Positions 29,340 to 38,316 of a stretch of 64,000 nt of DNA are shown one piece after another. Each line of letters starts with the position of its first letter. Position 1 is the first letter of the stretch. A program made the position numbers and the translations under genes. This DNA comes from Terriglobia bacterium (GTDB taxonomy: Bacteria; Acidobacteriota; Terriglobia; Terriglobales; Acidobacteriaceae), in the NCBI GenBank assembly GCA_020072585.1, contig JAIQGL010000017.1:186001-250000 (forward strand). Reading direction: 5' to 3'. The notes beneath the pieces were generated by a model. It was given only the letters and a program-made list of their open reading frames with translations. It was not told where the DNA came from and searched no databases.

Positions 29340-30695
29340 CTATTCGTTATAGCGATTGAATGGATATTCGTTGATCCAGTGAAAACCACGGGTATTCAAC
29401 AGGAACTTAGGCACTGGAACACGGTGCAGTTTGGCATGAATCTGTTTGCCATCGACGTTCCCATCGAGCGTCATAGCGTCAGGTTGTGGCCGGTCAAATG
29501 CGATCTGCATACGCTGCCCGGGATTTTCGCGTCTCCAGACTGTAACCGTTTTCTTTTGTACATCTGTTTGATGGATAAATCGCTGCCGCTTTCCGCCCAC
29601 AGACTGGAAGACCACTTCAAAACTGTTGTCGAAGATGGCCTGCTGCCAGCGCGATTGATCATTGAGCTGCGGAGGCTGGCCGCCAATCGTAAACTCATCC
29701 ACCATCCATATCCCGTAAAGCGGGGCTGTTGGAGCAAGGAAGCCGGAGGTCCTGGCGCGCTGATAAGACGAGTAGAGGTCCGTCGAGGTCAAATACAGCC
29801 CCAACAGCAGCTGGGCAGCGAAGAACGACACATTCAGCCACCTGCGCTGAAAAAATGGACTGTGGACCTGTGGCTTTACTTCGCGATTGAACACAAAGAA
29901 GTTGGCCAATCGTTGCAGGTCCGGAAGCAGAAGCCACACGGACATGAGCAAGAGATGAAACGAGTAAAGTTTCACCGGAACGTCATAGCTCATGTTCATC
30001 ATGAAGACATTGGTCATGGTGGCCGCGGAAACCAGAGCGCCCAGCATGCTGACGCGCGGAAAAAACAGCAGGATTCCGCCCACCATCTCCATCAACCCAG
30101 CAAAAATCTCATAGCTCCTGGAAGCTCCCAAGAAGGTCCATAGCAGGCTCATGGGAGTGGAGTCGCCGTTGGTCGTGAGCAGCCGTGAGAGCGGAGGGTC
30201 CGGCATCTGGTTCGGAATCACCTTGACTGCTCCGTAGCTGAGGAGCGCCGCTGCCAGCACAATGCGCACACAGAGTCTCAGCCATCCATGGAGCTTTTGG
30301 TAATTTGACCGTTTCCGGTCGAGCACTGACCACACGACCGCGGCAGTGATCGCCAGCACCGCGTAGCAGAGCGTTTTGACGTAGTCGTACGTGGTGTCTC
30401 CGCTGCCATTGGTGAAGACGGTGATCTTGTAACTCAAGTGCAGAACGTGCTCGGCGACCCATGGAACAAGAGCCCGCCAGAGACGGTCCCAATTCACGTC
30501 GAGAAAATCCGTATAGGGAATAAGGTCCACGGGAAATGGAAAGCTATAAAGGATGAAATAGATGAATGCCAACCTGAACCCAATGCGAGTGCCGAAGCTC
30601 CAGGGCACAGGCGGGGTAGCACTTTCCAGCGCCGATCCCGGCTCGATCCTGGCTTGTGTTGCCGCTTGTCCATGGGATTCCCCTTGAATGTTCAT
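29340..30695 (-). CDS. DoxX-like integral membrane protein
   Basis: 451 residues with about eight membrane helices, then a soluble C-terminal third. The central part (ILLFFPRVSMLGALVSAATMTNVFMMNMSYDVPVKLYSFHLLLM) resembles the DoxX/DoxD-like membrane superfamily. The last 130 residues (FTIGGQPPQLNDQSRWQQAIFDN) look extracytoplasmic and beta-rich. It stands alone, convergent with the exporter operon. No specific role can be given. Confidence 0.7.
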   Translation of the reverse strand: MNIQGESHGQAATQARIEPGSALESATPPVPWSFGTRIGFRLAFIYFILYSFPFPVDLIPYTDFLDVNWDRLWRALVPWVAEHVLHLSYKITVFTNGSGDTTYDYVKTLCYAVLAITAAVVWSVLDRKRSNYQKLHGWLRLCVRIVLAAALLSYGAVKVIPNQMPDPPLSRLLTTNGDSTPMSLLWTFLGASRSYEIFAGLMEMVGGILLFFPRVSMLGALVSAATMTNVFMMNMSYDVPVKLYSFHLLLMSVWLLLPDLQRLANFFVFNREVKPQVHSPFFQRRWLNVSFFAAQLLLGLYLTSTDLYSSYQRARTSGFLAPTAPLYGIWMVDEFTIGGQPPQLNDQSRWQQAIFDNSFEVVFQSVGGKRQRFIHQTDVQKKTVTVWRRENPGQRMQIAFDRPQPDAMTLDGNVDGKQIHAKLHRVPVPKFLLNTRGFHWINEYPFNRYNE

Positions 30696-31109
30696 TCATC
30701 CTCCTGCCGGTATCCGGCCCATTTTGAAGCCTTGGGTTATTTAGTTGGCCTGTCCAATAACCATGCGTCCACTTATCGATAGCAAACTCAGCCACGCCCT
30801 CCCGCGGAAGTCACGAACCGACGAGGGCGCATATGTTAGAACCCAGCCTGTGCCCGCAGACGGCCAACAATTCGCGGCGCGAGCACTGCCATTGGAATAT
30901 CTGGTATAAACCATTTCGCTGTCCTTAGTGAATGATAGTGTGCCTTGGACCGGGATGGGTCAGCAACACAGCAGTGCCCAGGCAAGCGGATCACAACAAG
31001 AATTCTAATCACGCGAGGGTTGGCGTGCACTCCAGCTCTGCAAATCCGCATCCAACTCTAAGTACAATTTAAGGCGACAAAGTCAATTCACACCAGAAAT
31101 TCACTCAGA
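30696..31109. other. Divergent intergenic region, no gene seen
   Basis: 414 bases between the DoxX-like gene and the treS fusion. No convincing frame, RNA or repeat was found. It must hold the promoters of both divergent units. Confidence 0.5.
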
Positions 31110-34100
31110 ATGAAAGATTGGTATAAAGACGCAATTATTTACGAAGTCCATGTCCGCGCTTTTTTTGACAGCGTGACGGACGGGATTGGCGACTTTGGGG
31201 GGCTGACCCAGAAGCTCCCCTACCTGGAAGACCTGGGAGTCACGGCAATCTGGCTTCTTCCCTTCTGTCCTTCGCCCTTGAAAGATGATGGCTATGACAT
31301 CGCCGACTATACAAACGTTCATCCTTCGTACGGCTCCTTGAAGGACTTTCAACGTTTCATGCGCGAAGCCAAGCGCCGCGAACTGAAGGTGATCACCGAG
31401 CTGGTGCTCAATCACACATCGGACCAGCATTTATGGTTCCAGCGGTCGCGCCGGGCGCCGCCTGGAAGCCGCTGGCGCAACTTCTATGTCTGGAGTGACA
31501 CGCAGGAAAAATATCGTGACGCGCGCATCATCTTCAAGGACTTTGAAGCCTCAAACTGGACCTGGGACCCGGTCGCCAAAGCCTATTTCTGGCATCGCTT
31601 TTATTCCCACCAGCCGGACCTCAACTGGGAGAATCCAGAGGTGCGCGAAGCCATGTTCGCCGCCGTGGATTTCTGGTTTGACCTTGGCGTGGACGGCCTG
31701 CGGCTGGACGCCGTGCCTTACCTCTATGAGCTCGAGGGCACTAACTGTGAGAACCTGCCCCAAACCCACGTCACGTTGAAAGAGTTGCGCAAGCATGTGG
31801 ACGAAAAATATAAAGACCGCATGCTGCTGGCGGAGGCCAACCAGTGGCCTGAAGACGCCGTTTCTTACTTCGGCAACGGTGATGAGTGCCATATGGCGTT
31901 CCATTTCCCGATCATGCCGCGGCTCTTCATGGGATTGCGCATGGAGGACCGGCACCCGATCACCGAGATCCTGCGCATCACGCCTGCTATCCCGGCAAAT
32001 TGCCAGTGGGCCATGTTTCTGCGGAACCATGACGAACTTACGCTGGAAATGGTGACAGACGAAGAGCGCGATTACATGTACCGGACCTATGCCCATGACC
32101 GCAGCATGCGGATTAACCTTGGCATTCGCCGGCGCCTGGCCCCCTTGCTGGAAAATGACCGCCGCCGTATTGAATTAATGAACGCATTGCTGCTCTCCCT
32201 GCCCGGCACCCCTGTCCTTTATTACGGAGACGAGATCGGCATGGGCGACAACATTTATCTTGGTGACCGGAATGGAGTTCGCACCCCCATGCAATGGAGC
32301 GCGGACCGCAACGCGGGCTTTTCGCGCGCCAACCCGCAGAAGCTTTACCTGCCGGTGAACATCGATCCCGAATATCACTACGAAGCTCTGAATGTGGAGA
32401 CGCAGCAAAACAACGCCCATTCACTGCTATGGTGGATGAAGCGGATGATCGCGCAGCGAAAGCAGCATCCTGCCTTTGGCCGCGGAACCATGGAGATCCT
32501 TTTTCCCGCCAACCGGAAGGTGCTGGCGTTTGTGCGCGAGCTTGCCGACGAGAAGATCCTGGTGGTTGCCAATCTTTCGCGCTTCACGCAATGCGTGGAG
32601 TTGGATCTGGCAAAACATCGCGATGCAGTACCCGTGGAAGTCTTTGGGCGCAATCGTTTTCCTGCCATCGGCGAGCAGCACTATCTACTTTCGCTGGGGC
32701 CTCACGCGTTCCAATGGTTTCACCTGCAGCCCCAGGAGTTAAGCCGGGAGTCGTTCGCGGTCACAGACCGGCCGGAAGATATACCTGTGCTCAGAGTAGC
32801 GGCGGGAATCCTCGACGCGGCCACACGAAGCACGATTGAGCGGATGCTTCCCCGCGTTTTGCGCACGCGGCCCTGGTTCACCATCAAGCACCGCATGATC
32901 CGGGAGGTGAAAATCCATGACGCCATCGCTTTACCGGAAACCTCGGCCCAGGTCCTGCTGATTCGGATTGAGTATGCAGATGGTGAGCCGGACCTCCTCA
33001 CGGTGCCGCTTTCATTGGCCACAGGAGAACAGGCGGAAAGCATACTGCGGGACAAGGCACACATCGTCCTGGCGAAGTTGGAGGGACTACCGGAGGCCAA
33101 CTCCATTGTTTACGGCGCCATCTTTGACCGGCAGTTCACTGATGCCTTGCTCATGGCCATGCTGCGCCGCCGCCGCTTCCGTGGCGAAAAGGGAGACATT
33201 GTCGGGACCCACACGCGTAAGTTTCGTGACGCATCAAGCCTGATTCGCTCCAGGCTGGAGCCCCAGCCGCAGACGCTGGATCTGAACAACATCAATGTCA
33301 CCCTGGGTGAAGACTTTGTTCTCAAACTGTACCGCAGAGTAGAAGCCGGTCCCAATCCGGACCGCGAGATGGGCGAGTTCTTGACGAACAATACTGAATT
33401 CTCCCACATCGCCGCTACATTGGGCGCAATCGAATATCGTGTGGCGCACGACGAAACCGATGAAGTGACAACGCTCGGGACGCTCACCTCCTATTCGCGA
33501 AATACGACCGATGGATGGACCTACATGCTGGACCATCTTGGATTGTTCTTTGAACGCGCGCTGTCAACGGGCGAGAACGATCCGCGATTAAAAGACCTGA
33601 AATCCGGCACTCCTCTGGAATTGGCTTATGAGCCGGTGCCCGCTCTGATCAATGAATTACTGGGAGGCCACTCTGAGAGTGCGCTCCTGCTGGGACGCCG
33701 CACGGCGGAACTGCACATTGCTTTGAGCGGACGTGCAGACATACCGGACTTTGCGCCCGAGCCTTTCACCGAATTCTACCGCCATGGCCTCTACCATGGA
33801 TTTGTGGCGCAAATGAGCAAGTCGCTCGACGCTCTACGATTTCAAATGGCCACTCTGCCAGAGCCGGCACGGGAAGAGGCGCGGGCGATACTGGAACGCG
33901 AGGACACTCTGCGGGAACGTTTCACGGCTCTACGTGATACCCGAATTTCCGGAATGCGTATCCGTCACCACGGCGACTACCATCTGGCCAATGTGCTTCA
34001 TACCGGAAGTGATTACATCATCACGAACTTTGACGGAGATCACACGCGGCCCATGAGCGAGCGGCGCATCAAGCGGTCCCCCATCAAAGATGTTGCCAGC

Positions 34101-34418
34101 ATGGTTCGCTCCTTTCATTACGTCTCGCACGCCGTCCTCTTCAACCGCGTTCCCGGCATCATTACGAACCCGGATGCCGATCCCAGGCTGGAACGGTGGG
34201 CTGAAGCCTGGTACCAGTGGGTGAGCGCGCTCTTTTTGCGAGGCTACTTTGAAACCGCCGGACCGGCGCAATGTCTGCCCAAAACACAAGCCGAGACAAA
34301 GGCCCTGCTGGATGCTTATACGCTTGAGAAAGGATTGCTCGAAGTGGAATATGAGCTTGAACGCAGGCCGGACTGGATCCGCATTCCTTTGCACGGAATT
34401 CTGGAACAGCTCCAATGA
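31110..34418 (+). CDS. treS: Trehalose synthase-maltokinase fusion (TreS-Mak)
   Basis: 1102 residues. Residues 1-550 are a GH13 enzyme that interconverts maltose and trehalose: DAIIYEVHVRAFFDS, DGLRLDAVPYLYE (nucleophile Asp), LAEANQWPEDAVSYFG (acid/base Glu region) and FLRNHDELTLEMV. From about 640 on is a maltokinase domain of the aminoglycoside-phosphotransferase fold with catalytic HGDYHLAN (Asp 956). The metal-binding motif, normally DFE followed by G and an acidic residue, reads NFDGD (Asn 973), so kinase activity is uncertain. The gene overlaps malQ by 4 bases (ATGA). Together they link maltose, trehalose and maltodextrin pools, in osmoprotection or glycogen turnover. Confidence 0.93.
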   Translation: MKDWYKDAIIYEVHVRAFFDSVTDGIGDFGGLTQKLPYLEDLGVTAIWLLPFCPSPLKDDGYDIADYTNVHPSYGSLKDFQRFMREAKRRELKVITELVLNHTSDQHLWFQRSRRAPPGSRWRNFYVWSDTQEKYRDARIIFKDFEASNWTWDPVAKAYFWHRFYSHQPDLNWENPEVREAMFAAVDFWFDLGVDGLRLDAVPYLYELEGTNCENLPQTHVTLKELRKHVDEKYKDRMLLAEANQWPEDAVSYFGNGDECHMAFHFPIMPRLFMGLRMEDRHPITEILRITPAIPANCQWAMFLRNHDELTLEMVTDEERDYMYRTYAHDRSMRINLGIRRRLAPLLENDRRRIELMNALLLSLPGTPVLYYGDEIGMGDNIYLGDRNGVRTPMQWSADRNAGFSRANPQKLYLPVNIDPEYHYEALNVETQQNNAHSLLWWMKRMIAQRKQHPAFGRGTMEILFPANRKVLAFVRELADEKILVVANLSRFTQCVELDLAKHRDAVPVEVFGRNRFPAIGEQHYLLSLGPHAFQWFHLQPQELSRESFAVTDRPEDIPVLRVAAGILDAATRSTIERMLPRVLRTRPWFTIKHRMIREVKIHDAIALPETSAQVLLIRIEYADGEPDLLTVPLSLATGEQAESILRDKAHIVLAKLEGLPEANSIVYGAIFDRQFTDALLMAMLRRRRFRGEKGDIVGTHTRKFRDASSLIRSRLEPQPQTLDLNNINVTLGEDFVLKLYRRVEAGPNPDREMGEFLTNNTEFSHIAATLGAIEYRVAHDETDEVTTLGTLTSYSRNTTDGWTYMLDHLGLFFERALSTGENDPRLKDLKSGTPLELAYEPVPALINELLGGHSESALLLGRRTAELHIALSGRADIPDFAPEPFTEFYRHGLYHGFVAQMSKSLDALRFQMATLPEPAREEARAILEREDTLRERFTALRDTRISGMRIRHHGDYHLANVLHTGSDYIITNFDGDHTRPMSERRIKRSPIKDVASMVRSFHYVSHAVLFNRVPGIITNPDADPRLERWAEAWYQWVSALFLRGYFETAGPAQCLPKTQAETKALLDAYTLEKGLLEVEYELERRPDWIRIPLHGILEQLQ

Positions 34419-35947
34419 GATTCCCTCGTTCGGCAGGAGTGCTGCTGCATCCCACATCACTGCCCGGTAGCTACGGAATCGGAGAGCTGGGGCCACAGGC
34501 ATTGCGCTTTGCCGAATATCTGCATGCATCCGGAATCAAGATCTGGCAGGTGCTGCCATTGAATCCCACCGGCTATGGCGATTCTCCTTATCAATCTTTG
34601 TCGTCGTTTGCCGGCAATCCGCTGCTCATCAGCCTGGAAGCGCTGTCCGGAGAAGGCCTGTTCGATCAAGATGCATTGCATTCGGCGCCGGAATTTCCTG
34701 AAGGCCGGGTGGATTTCAGCGCGGTCATCCCCTGGAAATTTGGGTTGTTGAGAAAGGCCGCTTCTAATTTCTTCGCATCCCGCGCGACCCTCAAAAAAAC
34801 GGATTACGAACATTTCGTTGAGAGCAATCGCTCCTGGTTGGATGACTACGCGCTCTTCATGGCCGCCAAAGACGCCCATCACGGAAAAACCTGGACCGCA
34901 TGGGACCCTGACTTGGCTGGGCGTCGTCCGTCAGCAATCCAACACTGGTGCGAAAAGCTCTCCCCGGAAATAGCAGCATACAAGTATTGGCAGTTTAGGT
35001 TTTTCCACCAGTGGAATGAGATCAAGTCCAATTGCACGCGGCTCGGCATCCGCATCATGGGAGATATTCCCATTTACGTCGCCCATGACAGCGCGGATGT
35101 CTGGGCAAACCCGGAAATGTTCTGGCTCGACCAGAATGGCAATCCACTCAAGGTTTCGGGCGTTCCACCGGACTACTTCAGTGCTACCGGTCAGCTTTGG
35201 GGAAACCCAATCTACCGCTGGGACGTAATGAAGAGCTCGGGTTACCTCTGGTGGATTGAGAGACTTCGAGCTTCACTCAAAGTCTTTGACATGGTACGTC
35301 TGGACCATTTCCGCGGCTTTGAGGCCTATTGGGAAATTCCTGCCGGTGAGCCGACAGCCGTGAACGGCATATGGGTCAAAGGCCCAGGCGCCGAGCTTTT
35401 TCAGGCGCTCACTCATCGTCTGGGCCCGCTGCCAATCGTTGCCGAGAACCTGGGTGTGATCACGCCGGAGGTGGAAGCCATACGCAAACAGTTCGACTAT
35501 CCGGGGATGGCGATCCTCCAATTCGCGTTCAGCACTGATCCACAGGCGCCCACGTTTCGTCCGCATAATTATGCACAGCAACTCGTGGCCTACACCGGTG
35601 GGCATGACAATGACACCATGGTCGGCTGGTGGCGCTCCGGAGTGGCTCAGAGCACGCGCAGCCAGGCCGATGTGAAAAAAGAATACGCTGACGCGCAAGA
35701 CTATTTCGGCATCGCGTCAGCGGACTTCGACCGTGAAGTGAATTGGATTTTTATTCGTGAAGTCATGAAGTCCGTGGCCGACACAGTGCTGGTCCCCATG
35801 CAGGACATTCTGGGACTGGGTAGCGAAGCGCGCATGAACACTCCGGGCACTCTTGGCGGTAACTGGACGTGGAGGCTGGCGCCCGATGGTCTTCAAGAGC
35901 AAGATCAGAACCGGTTGAAAAAGTTTGCGGAGATCTATGAGCGTTAG
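34415..35947 (+). CDS. malQ: 4-alpha-glucanotransferase (amylomaltase)
   Basis: 510 residues, GH77. It moves glucan segments between maltodextrins and releases glucose or maltose in the cytoplasm. Key motifs are LLHPTSLPGSYGIGELG, YGDSPYQSLSSFAGNPLLI, FDMVRLDHFRGF (nucleophile Asp), VAENLGVITPEVE (acid/base Glu) and YTGGHDNDTMVGWW. It starts within the TreS-Mak stop codon (ATGA), so the two are translationally coupled. Confidence 0.96.
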   Translation: MRFPRSAGVLLHPTSLPGSYGIGELGPQALRFAEYLHASGIKIWQVLPLNPTGYGDSPYQSLSSFAGNPLLISLEALSGEGLFDQDALHSAPEFPEGRVDFSAVIPWKFGLLRKAASNFFASRATLKKTDYEHFVESNRSWLDDYALFMAAKDAHHGKTWTAWDPDLAGRRPSAIQHWCEKLSPEIAAYKYWQFRFFHQWNEIKSNCTRLGIRIMGDIPIYVAHDSADVWANPEMFWLDQNGNPLKVSGVPPDYFSATGQLWGNPIYRWDVMKSSGYLWWIERLRASLKVFDMVRLDHFRGFEAYWEIPAGEPTAVNGIWVKGPGAELFQALTHRLGPLPIVAENLGVITPEVEAIRKQFDYPGMAILQFAFSTDPQAPTFRPHNYAQQLVAYTGGHDNDTMVGWWRSGVAQSTRSQADVKKEYADAQDYFGIASADFDREVNWIFIREVMKSVADTVLVPMQDILGLGSEARMNTPGTLGGNWTWRLAPDGLQEQDQNRLKKFAEIYER

Positions 35948-36061
35948 CTGGTCCCTCTTCACCGCGGGCAGTCGCGTAACACGCTGTCTCCGCGTTGGAC
36001 GAATGACACATTCGAGAATGTGCCAGCGTCCAGGCTCCGCGCCATATTTCGCTCTACTCTT

Positions 36062-38023
36062 TTACATCACGCTGGGTGCATCGATTCCCATCAGTTCCAG
36101 ACTCTGAATCAATGCCCGGCGCACAACCGCCGCAGTGGTCAGCAAAAAGGTCTTCTTCTCTTCGTCGGTCTCCGTGAGGATATGGTGCTTATGATAGAAA
36201 TTATTGAATTGCTGGGCCAGTTGGAACGCGTACTTCGCCGCGTAAGCAGGTTCCGTGGTGGCAATGCACTGTTCTACCGTGCTTGAAAGCTGTCCAGCAC
36301 GAAGCCAGAGCTCCCACAACTCATCGTCTTCTTTCAGGAAGCGCAAGTCAGTCTGGCCGGCAAGAATATCTTCCGCGCTCAGGCCGGCCTTGCGAAAGAT
36401 GTTTGTCGCGCGCACGATGGCATACTGCGCGTATGGGCCCGTCTCGCCTTCAAAGCTAAGGGCCTCTTTGAAATCAAAAGCAATCACGGAAGTCTTGGTA
36501 AACTTCAGCATGAAGTAACGCAACGCGCCAATCGCGATTTGCGATGCAATCCCATGCCGCTCGGATTCGGGCATCTCCTGGTGTCTTGTATCCACTTCTT
36601 TCTGCGCCGCTGCAATCAGGGAATCGAGCAGATCATCGGCCTTTACGCCAAAGCCCTTGCGTCCGGAAACCTCAATGTAGGCGCGCTTCTGGTCTTCTTC
36701 AGAAACGTCATAACCCAGGTCCATGGCGCAGCGCGGCGTAAGCGCCACCATCTCGTAAGAAAAATGGTGGTAGTTTTCCGCCTGCTCCGCATGGCCCAGC
36801 CCGCGGATGGCCTCAATCACGTTGTTCTGGGGATCGGCCTGACGTGAGTCAATTACGTTATAGATTGCATTTACGCCGCCAAAGTGCGGGTGATCGGGCT
36901 CGCCGCTCTCAGCGGAGATCCAAACCTGGCGGCCATCGTGATAGCGATAGAAGCGCTGGTAGCCAAAATCGCGTCCCAGCAATCCAAACTTCCACAGATG
37001 GTAAGCAATGTCTTTGCCGACATATGTCACAGTATTGTTCGAGCGAACGATTACCTTGGCATCTTCATCGGGCCCTTTTGCACCCTCTTCCGCAGCCTTG
37101 GTGCCGGCGCGCTTCATCACCCAGCAGCCCTTGTTCTTGCCTTCGGTTTCAAAGTAGAGCACGCCCTTCTGCTTCAGCTGCTCAAAAGCCGATTCCCAGA
37201 AATGCAGATGCAGAATTTCACTCTCCTGCGGCAGGAAGTCATATTCAATGCCAAGCCGCTGCATGGTTTCCAGGTGCCGGCGAATGATGGCATTGGAGAT
37301 CAGCCTGGCGATCTCGGCTGGCTCGTTGCCGCCACGCTCAATGTCGTGCAACGTTTGCAACCTTAACTTTAAGTTTTCCTTGCTTTCTTCATACCAGCGG
37401 GAGACTTGCGCATAGAGATCCCAGCAGTAGTAGTCAAACGGCTGCTTGCTGTTTCCGACGGTGATCAGAGACTCGATCTCGCTCTTCCCTTTTTTCTCCA
37501 GGTAAAGAAACCCCACCACTACATCCGCCACCTGGACACCGGTATTGTCGATGTAGTTCTGCACATCTACTTTTGCGCCCGCCGCTTGCAGAAGACGCAC
37601 AAACGTATCGCCCAGAATGGCGTTGCGCAAGTGGCCGATATGCGCCGCCTTGTTGGGGTTGATGCTGGTGTGCTCAACCAGAATTTTTTTGCCCGTGACC
37701 GATCCTTGCCGCGCCACTCCCGCTCGCAGGAGAAGTTTCGCGGCTTCCTGGCGGTTGATGCGGGCATTGATGTAACCTGCGCCCGCAACCTCAAATTTTT
37801 CAAATCCAGGGACATGGCCCAGCCCGGCCACTATCTCCTCTGCGATCTTGCGCGGTGGTTTGCGTAGCTTCTTGGCAAGTTCAAAGCTCAGGGGGAGCGC
37901 ATACTCTCCCAGCCCAACGTTGGGCGGCTGATCGACCACAATCCGTGGAAATTCAACGTCATATTGACGCTTTAACAGGTCACGAACCCGCTGGATAAGC
38001 TGCAGCTGTAATTCCAGGTACAA
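36062..38023 (-). CDS. argS: Arginyl-tRNA synthetase
   Basis: 653 residues, class I synthetase charging tRNA-Arg. An N-terminal Add-1 domain (about 1-110) is followed by the HIGH motif (SINPNKAAHIGHLRNAILGD), the ISGRKGFGVKADDLL region in place of KMSKS, and the DALR anticodon-binding domain at the C-terminus (LAQQFNNFYHKHHIL). Full length. Convergent with malQ; a short CACATTC/GAATGTG inverted repeat lies between them (36007-36022). Confidence 0.96.
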   Translation of the reverse strand: MYLELQLQLIQRVRDLLKRQYDVEFPRIVVDQPPNVGLGEYALPLSFELAKKLRKPPRKIAEEIVAGLGHVPGFEKFEVAGAGYINARINRQEAAKLLLRAGVARQGSVTGKKILVEHTSINPNKAAHIGHLRNAILGDTFVRLLQAAGAKVDVQNYIDNTGVQVADVVVGFLYLEKKGKSEIESLITVGNSKQPFDYYCWDLYAQVSRWYEESKENLKLRLQTLHDIERGGNEPAEIARLISNAIIRRHLETMQRLGIEYDFLPQESEILHLHFWESAFEQLKQKGVLYFETEGKNKGCWVMKRAGTKAAEEGAKGPDEDAKVIVRSNNTVTYVGKDIAYHLWKFGLLGRDFGYQRFYRYHDGRQVWISAESGEPDHPHFGGVNAIYNVIDSRQADPQNNVIEAIRGLGHAEQAENYHHFSYEMVALTPRCAMDLGYDVSEEDQKRAYIEVSGRKGFGVKADDLLDSLIAAAQKEVDTRHQEMPESERHGIASQIAIGALRYFMLKFTKTSVIAFDFKEALSFEGETGPYAQYAIVRATNIFRKAGLSAEDILAGQTDLRFLKEDDELWELWLRAGQLSSTVEQCIATTEPAYAAKYAFQLAQQFNNFYHKHHILTETDEEKKTFLLTTAAVVRRALIQSLELMGIDAPSVM

Positions 38024-38259
38024 AGTGTCTGCCTTTTGTTTGAATGTTCTGCGGTTGGCTTATTTTCACGCCGTAAGTTGCTGACGGAAAAGGCGATTAT
38101 AACAAACCATGCAGCATATCCCGGTTTGACGCCAATCTCTGCTGAACCTATGATGGAAGTTTGGGCCTGTTGCTGGCATGCCATTGGCAATCAACTCGCG
38201 CTGGTTCTTGCCAGCGTAGAGTTTTGGCCGGCAAGGGGCGGGAAAACCTGTAATGCTGT

Positions 38260-38290
38260 AAAGGACTTTGGAAGCCACAGTCCTTTTGTT
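38260..38290 (+). terminator. Terminator-like hairpin in the larC leader
   Basis: AAAGGACT and AGTCCTTT pair perfectly around an 11-base loop, followed by a broken T-run (TTGTTGCTTTG). It lies 27 bases before the larC start within the 293-base argS-larC divergent gap, where no other gene is seen. It could attenuate larC transcription; chance is possible. Confidence 0.35.
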
Positions 38291-38316
38291 GCTTTGAATT
38301 TGTATTCGATTTCTCC

